Assembly (NCBI RefSeq): GCF_025465945.1
Contig: NZ_JANLNW010000074.1
Coordinates: 227,198-291,197 of the forward strand
DNA: 64,000 nucleotides
DNA from: Pseudomonas sp. 6D_7.1_Bac1
GTDB taxonomy: Bacteria; Pseudomonadota; Gammaproteobacteria; Pseudomonadales; Pseudomonadaceae
Reading direction: 5' to 3'
Part shown: positions 59,940-64,000 of the stretch, in pieces
How the letters are laid out: the number at the start of each line of letters is the position of its first letter
How positions within the stretch are numbered: the first letter of the stretch is position 1
Made by a program: the position numbers and the translations under genes
Notes under the pieces: generated by a model
What the model saw: the letters and a program-made list of their open reading frames with translations, nothing else
What the model was told of the DNA's origin: nothing
The model's database searches: none

Positions 59940-60544
59940 CGCACCTCCTCCGCATCAATGTAACGCTCCACCCAGGCGATCAACGTTGGTGCGGCGAAGG
60001 CCGCCGGCAGCAGCGGCCGCGCCGTAGTGGACAGCGTGAACGCCCCCTGGATAAAGCATGTAATGCCAGCCACGAGCGAGTCGAGCCGCCGGGCGCGGCG
60101 TCCGCGTTCGGCGAATCGCTGCCGGAGCAGGCCTTTCAGGAGCTTCATCTGCGCCGCTAGCGCAGCCTGATAGACCTCGCGCACGTCAGGGTCGTGCGCC
60201 GACTGCTCGCCGACCATCACCCACGCCGCGACCGCATCGGGCTGCGCGTCCGAGCCGTAGGCAAGGTGTGCTGCAATGTAGGCCTGAAGCCTTTGCTCGG
60301 CCGTTTGGGCCGCAGCGGCCCGGGACTCGTACCGCTGATGGGCGTAGCCAGCCAGTGAGTCGACCAGTGCTACCAAGATCTCGCGCTTGTTACTGAAGTG
60401 GTAGTGCACTAGGCCGGGGGCGAGCTCCGCGTGCCGGGCGATGGCCGCTATGGTTGCGCCGGCATAGCCGGCCCTTGCCATGACGGCCTGGAGTGCCGCC
60501 ACGATCTGGCCGCGCCTTTCATCGGTGTTCGAGCGGCGTGCCAT
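59936..60544 (-). CDS. TetR/AcrR family regulator
   Basis: The 202-aa protein has a TetR N-terminal HTH (ATIAAIARHAELAPGLVHYH, then FSNKREILVALVDSLAGY), close to the BetI branch in its GLVHYHF motif. The C-terminal half is a typical ligand domain. ATG 60544 has GGGGA upstream. One operator lies 16 bases before the start and another before the divergent oxygenase gene, so it should control itself and that gene. Confidence 0.9.
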   Translation of the reverse strand: MARRSNTDERRGQIVAALQAVMARAGYAGATIAAIARHAELAPGLVHYHFSNKREILVALVDSLAGYAHQRYESRAAAAQTAEQRLQAYIAAHLAYGSDAQPDAVAAWVMVGEQSAHDPDVREVYQAALAAQMKLLKGLLRQRFAERGRRARRLDSLVAGITCFIQGAFTLSTTARPLLPAAFAAPTLIAWVERYIDAEEVR

Positions 60545-60559
60545 GTGATTCCCCAATAT

Positions 60560-60573
60560 TGGTCATGCGACCA
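60560..60573. promoter_or_regulatory. TetR-type operator 1
   Basis: TGGTCATGCGACCA, a palindrome with arms TGGTC and GACCA, preceded by AATAT. It is just upstream of the tetR start. Confidence 0.7.
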
Positions 60574-60581
60574 GCTTAGCA

Positions 60582-60610
60582 TTGACATCAGCCTCGTTGC
60601 ACCCTAGCTT
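60582..60610 (+). promoter_or_regulatory. Promoter of the oxygenase-WD40 gene
   Basis: TTGACA (60582-60587), 17 bases, TAGCTT (60605-60610). The start site would fall at the left edge of operator 2, so bound repressor should block it. Confidence 0.6.
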
Positions 60611-60619
60611 TCCAAATAT

Positions 60620-60633
60620 TGGTCATTAGACCA
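60620..60633. promoter_or_regulatory. TetR-type operator 2
   Basis: TGGTCATTAGACCA, with the same arms and AATAT flank as operator 1, 16 bases before the oxygenase start. Confidence 0.7.
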
Positions 60634-60648
60634 ACTTTTGAGGCCACG

Positions 60649-62163
60649 ATGAATTCCTTCGCTGAAATACTAGTGGCGGGAGCCAATGCTCCCTCGGTCA
60701 CGGTCGAGCGACCTCTGGGTGACGCTGTGCGGTGCGCCCTCGTACATGGGTTTCTCTCGGCAAGCGAGTGCGAAGCCTTGGTGGAAGCCACGGAAAAGCT
60801 CGGGTTCGCCAGCGCAGGGTCCGACTACCCGTCCTCCTACCGCGACAATGACCGGATCGTGGCGGACGACCCGGCCCTGGCCGGGCGGCTTTTCGAGCGT
60901 CTGACGCACTGCGCCTCACGGGCACCGGGACTCGGCGCGATGATGGATGAAGACGGCTGGCGCATGGTCAGCGTCAATGAGCGGCTGCGCTTTTGCCGCT
61001 ACCGGCCCGGCACCCAGTTCCGGGCCCACCAAGACGGTGTGCACCATCGCCAGTACACACAGTCGCGCCTGACCTTCATGGTCTATCTTAACGACGATGC
61101 ATTCAGCGGCGGCGAGACGGTGTTCTTCAAGGAAAGGTCCGCGGCCATGTTGGGCCGGGATACCACGCTCTGCCTACGGCCCCGCAAGGGCAGCCTGATC
61201 GTGTTCGACCACGCGCTCTGGCACGCTGGCGCCCTAGTGGACTCTGGCCGAAAATACGTCATGCGCAGTGATCTGATGTACGAGCCGCAGCATCCCCCGC
61301 AGGTCGACGGCCCCTTCCAGCCTGGCCACAGAGGATACGTCTGGGCGCTTGCCAGCCTTGGAGATATGGGCTTTGCAAGCGCTGGGCGCGACGCAACCAT
61401 CCGGCTTTGGGACCGCAAGGGCGAGTACTTGGGCCAGCTCGACGGACACACACAGTCCATCCTGGGCTTGGTGGAGACTGCGCCTGGCGAGCTTGTGTCG
61501 CATTCGCGGGACCGCACGATTCGGCGGTGGTCCTTGGCGACCGGGAAGTCAACGGTGGTCGGCACATCGGATTCGGCCGTACTGTCCTGTGCACGGCTCG
61601 ACTGTGGCCGTCTCGTCACCGGGGCCGCCGACGGTCGCGTGACGCTCTGGAATCTGACATCAGGTGCGACGGACAGGCGCCAGGCCCACGCCTGTTGGAT
61701 CTGGGCGATCGCGCCTTCGGGCGACGGCGGTTTCGCCACCGCATCGGAGGACGGAACGGTCAGGCTGTGGCAACCCGAGGAGCGGGACTGCGTGCAAGTG
61801 ATCGATCTGGGCCGCCCCCTGAGGACGCTGGCGAGCTGGATCGACGCCGATAGCAGAGTCACCTTGGCCGCTGGTGATCTTGACGGCACGGTGCACCTGC
61901 TAGCGACCGGCCCGACGCTGACGCTCCTGGATTGCTTTGCCACTCATGACGGGCCTGTCCGGCGTGTGCGATTCGAGGCGCGACACGTGCTGCTGACATG
62001 CGGCGAGGATGGACTCGTTAGCCGGTGGAACCTGCCATCACGGCAGGGTGCGATCATCGGGTCGCACGACAACTTTGCAACCGATGTTCTCCCCACCGGC
62101 CCCGGTCGCTGGATCAGCTGTGGATATGACGGCCGGATAATGGTGCATGGCGACAAGGTCTAG
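60649..62163 (+). CDS. 2OG-Fe(II) oxygenase fused to a seven-blade WD40 propeller
   Basis: The 504-aa protein has two parts. Residues 25-215 are a prolyl-4-hydroxylase-like oxygenase with iron ligands His127 and Asp129 (FRAHQDG) and His192 (LWHAG), and Arg206 as 2-oxoglutarate anchor (KYVMRSD). Residues 228-504 form seven WD40 units, such as ASAGRDATIRLWDRKG, ATASEDGTVRLWQPEE and TCGEDGLVSRWNLPSR. The propeller may bring in a protein substrate for hydroxylation, or sense it. ATG 60649 fits; an upstream in-frame ATG-like start at 60619 overlaps the operator. Divergent from tetR. Confidence 0.85.
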   Translation: MNSFAEILVAGANAPSVTVERPLGDAVRCALVHGFLSASECEALVEATEKLGFASAGSDYPSSYRDNDRIVADDPALAGRLFERLTHCASRAPGLGAMMDEDGWRMVSVNERLRFCRYRPGTQFRAHQDGVHHRQYTQSRLTFMVYLNDDAFSGGETVFFKERSAAMLGRDTTLCLRPRKGSLIVFDHALWHAGALVDSGRKYVMRSDLMYEPQHPPQVDGPFQPGHRGYVWALASLGDMGFASAGRDATIRLWDRKGEYLGQLDGHTQSILGLVETAPGELVSHSRDRTIRRWSLATGKSTVVGTSDSAVLSCARLDCGRLVTGAADGRVTLWNLTSGATDRRQAHACWIWAIAPSGDGGFATASEDGTVRLWQPEERDCVQVIDLGRPLRTLASWIDADSRVTLAAGDLDGTVHLLATGPTLTLLDCFATHDGPVRRVRFEARHVLLTCGEDGLVSRWNLPSRQGAIIGSHDNFATDVLPTGPGRWISCGYDGRIMVHGDKV

Positions 62164-62263
62164 CGTTTAGGTGGGCACCGTCGCCCACGCCGTGTCTGTC
62201 TATCGGCCGGGTCCGCTTTCGGCCAGTAGCAGACACTCAGCAGTAGCTCCGCCTCTTTCCACC

Positions 62264-63418
62264 TTACGGTATCAGCCCTGGCTCGGGGCAAAACTCACGG
62301 GCCTTTCGCCAGAGATCATGCAGGTCGTCGGCCATACGTTCGGCGGCACGCTCCCTTCTGTCAGGATCAGTCAGCATCATCAGGTTCTCGTCACTAGGGT
62401 TTTTCATGTCGAGTTCAGTGGTGTAGCGCCACAATAGACCGTTACTGCTGGTGCCGTTGTTTTGCACAAGCGTCGTCATTCTTTCAAGCCGTTTGTAGTG
62501 TCCTGCATGGCTACTGACATCGCAGTAATAACCGCAATAAAAGCGGTGATTGAGCTCTATATAGACGGCACCTGGCATGAAGCCGAGCTCGTAATAAAGA
62601 CCGAAGTTTTTATTGCCTTTAGCGTTTGTGTAATAACGGTCAACGTTCGCAGGTGTAGGGATTACGTAAGGTTTTGATAGCTCGGGATACTTTTCTTCGA
62701 TACGCCGTGCAACTGCCTGCCAGAGGATCAACTGCAAATCCTTCAACGTCTCGATGAAGGCCTTCTGCAGATCCCTGACCAAAACCAGGTTGTTGTCCTT
62801 GAGCAGCGTCTGCTTAAGCATGTCCATGTATTTTTGCCCTTGGTCTTTAAAGGTCAGTTTTCTGACCAGATCGATGTATTGCAGCAGGCTTTCGCGAACC
62901 GCTGCTTCGCGGATCACCCAAAGCTGGCATCGCTCCAGCCAGGGCAAGATATCAGTGGCGTAGCTAACGCGCTGGTAGTCGATGCCTCGGCAACTTTTGG
63001 TGTCGGCATCGCTTCCGTCAAGGGTCAGATAGAGTGGGGCAAAGGTTTGGTAGCCCTCGGACTCAAGGGTCTTTAAATAGCCGTACAGCTGCCCGTCCTG
63101 ATCCCCTGCGTGGATCTTGTTCTCAATAATGAGCGCCTGCCCTTTCGCGTTGCGTATGAGGATGTCGATTTTGCGGTACTCGACCTCCACCGTGGCGCTT
63201 TGGCAATCGAAACCCTCAATATTCAACGCCTCCAACAGTAACTTCAGCAGTGTCCCACCGGCAGCATGGGCGCCATCTGGATCGAGCAAAAAGGCTAAAT
63301 AGCGGGAGTGCAATCGGACTTCATCCGAAGCACTGCGCAGTAGTGTAAACAGGTTGAATCCGGGAGGACGGTGATGCTTGGCCCTGAGTAATGCGGCCTG
63401 GTTGATCAGTGGGTGCAA
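62264..63418 (-). CDS. PD-(D/E)XK nuclease-like protein (PDDEXK_4 type)
   Basis: The 384-aa protein has an Asp85 (RKIDILIRN), then Glu99-Asn-Lys101 (IIENKIHAGDQDGQL), matching the PD-(D/E)XK core with the family's ENK and following Gln-Leu. N-terminal FNLFTLLRSASDEVRLHSRY with LAFLLDP is typical of the PF14281 group. Such proteins occur in defence islands and as solitary nucleases. No partner gene was seen. Confidence 0.85.
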   Translation of the reverse strand: MHPLINQAALLRAKHHRPPGFNLFTLLRSASDEVRLHSRYLAFLLDPDGAHAAGGTLLKLLLEALNIEGFDCQSATVEVEYRKIDILIRNAKGQALIIENKIHAGDQDGQLYGYLKTLESEGYQTFAPLYLTLDGSDADTKSCRGIDYQRVSYATDILPWLERCQLWVIREAAVRESLLQYIDLVRKLTFKDQGQKYMDMLKQTLLKDNNLVLVRDLQKAFIETLKDLQLILWQAVARRIEEKYPELSKPYVIPTPANVDRYYTNAKGNKNFGLYYELGFMPGAVYIELNHRFYCGYYCDVSSHAGHYKRLERMTTLVQNNGTSSNGLLWRYTTELDMKNPSDENLMMLTDPDRRERAAERMADDLHDLWRKAREFCPEPGLIP

Positions 63419-63720
63419 GGCGCTTCTCCTTATGCTGCAGGCATCATATTAATTGCATGATGCCAGTATCTCGATACCCAGACTGCCTCCCCTACTTAAG
63501 TCCGGACTGCATTTGCTGAAGAATTAAAGGAATTTCAGCGAATGACTGCTTCGGGTCGAATGCAGCCCTTCCTAACCGACAGCTTTTGATGAGGTCACTC
63601 GACAAACGCTTTAAAGCGCATCTCTAGATGGGTTTCGGTAAGCGTGCATTTCCATCTGTCTTAGGATTAACCGTAGGCAGACATAAACGTTAGCCATCCC
63701 AATAATGGCAAATAGACATG

Positions 63721-63740
63721 GTGCGCAAGAAGTTGCGCAC
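63721..63740. repeat. Palindrome GTGCGCAAGAAGTTGCGCAC
   Basis: Eight-base arms around GAAG. Its first 19 bases recur exactly at 63804-63822 and inverted at 63827-63845. Confidence 0.8.
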
Positions 63741-63803
63741 TCACCGTCCTGAAAATACTGCCCTATACTGCTCCAGGCCACGTCATACAAGGCCTGCAGC
63801 CAA

Positions 63804-63845
63804 GTGCGCAAGAAGTTGCGCAGCACTGCGCAACTTCTTGCGCAC
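63804..63845. repeat. Two inverted copies of the 19-base palindrome
   Basis: Copies at 63804-63822 and 63827-63845 face each other across GCAC. Each copy can also fold on itself. Such triplicated sites are typical of binding sites for a regulator or of REP-like elements. Confidence 0.75.
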
Positions 63846-64000
63846 CTTTTCCTTGAATCCTCCCTGAACATCTCTTTGCCTTGCCTAAAAAAATGGCCAA
63901 CCAACTGATTTTTAAGGGCCTTAGACAACCTGGCACGCTCCTTGATAACAGTCAGGCACCCACCGGGCGATCTCGCCTCCCGGGCACCCTCATTTATTTA

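Larger units (their letters stand above)
63419..64000. other. Intergenic end of window with palindromes
   Basis: No convincing CDS is present; a minus-strand frame at 63611-63928 is built on repeat sequence. The region holds a 20-base palindrome (63721-63740) and a longer inverted repeat (63804-63845), and probably the promoter of a gene outside the window. Confidence 0.5.

Noticed and set aside
61083..61943. 286-codon minus-strand frame inside the oxygenase-WD40 gene
   Set aside because: Shadow of a gene with clear catalytic motifs and repeats.
63611..63928. 105-codon minus-strand frame
   Set aside because: Built across the palindromic repeats, no ribosome site, no family-like sequence.
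1..64000. CRISPR arrays, IS elements or transposases
   Set aside because: No regularly spaced direct repeats and no transposase-like ORF or terminal inverted repeats with target duplications were seen.

Overview
The window is a GC-rich Pseudomonas-like chromosome segment. The case for Pseudomonas rests on the Bax-inhibitor/YccA gene lying beside a tRNA-Ser(UGA) gene and on the general look of the proteins; the species cannot be fixed from sequence alone. Almost all of it is one apparently complete lambda-type prophage of about 56.3 kb. It is integrated in the tRNA-Ser gene between two perfect 61-bp direct repeats (attL 869-929, attR 57138-57198). A short chromosomal flank lies to the left, and an accessory island occupies the right-hand 6.8 kb.

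Prophage, left to right. The attL end (930-4127) carries a small duplicated gene and a plus-strand type VI secretion cassette: unknown protein, PAAR spike tip, 45-aa linker ORF, lambda R-type (GH104) muramidase and periplasmic immunity protein. From 4164 to about 32140 lies the late operon on the minus strand, read right to left: promoter pR' and terminator tR', two holin-like proteins, terminase, portal, head genes, tail genes (including a G/GT -1 frameshift with slippery GGGAAAC), tape measure, M, L, K, I, J, fibers, then endolysin and Rz/Rz1. Morons interrupt it: a zeta-toxin pair and two lipoproteins. From 32145 to 37519, also minus strand, are a putative Q gene, NinG, DUF1367, the DnaC-like loader and O-like replication genes, a Rha/KilAC antirepressor and a Cro-like protein. 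The immunity region (37519-40264) has a plus-strand LexA-like CI repressor, a membrane protein in the rex position, two decayed genes, and matching operators in pR and in a second promoter (pL) 2.6 kb away. From 40265 to 57013 the rightward early region has a long structured leader with a boxA, then many small genes, ERF and YqaJ recombination proteins, NdpA, a deaminase-like protein, two DNA methyltransferases, a DUF4224 protein and the tyrosine integrase.

Right flank. Past attR is a second copy of the small gene found at attL (about 59 of 69 residues identical), which suggests serial integration of related elements at the same tRNA. It is followed by a TIR-domain protein with a small basic partner, a TetR/HD-hydrolase operon divergent from a 2OG-Fe(II) oxygenase fused to a seven-blade WD40 propeller (with two matching TetR-type operators between them), and a PD-(D/E)XK nuclease-like protein. 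This looks like a defence or accessory island and no normal chromosomal genes reappear before the window ends.

How it works together. CI, acting on operators in pR and pL, would hold the prophage silent and should be cleaved on RecA activation. Early transcription in both directions then makes replication, recombination and DNA-modification proteins. Q would let polymerase from pR' pass tR' and the several terminators embedded in the late operon. The T6SS cassette, rex-position gene, deaminase and lipoproteins are candidates for traits that benefit the lysogen.
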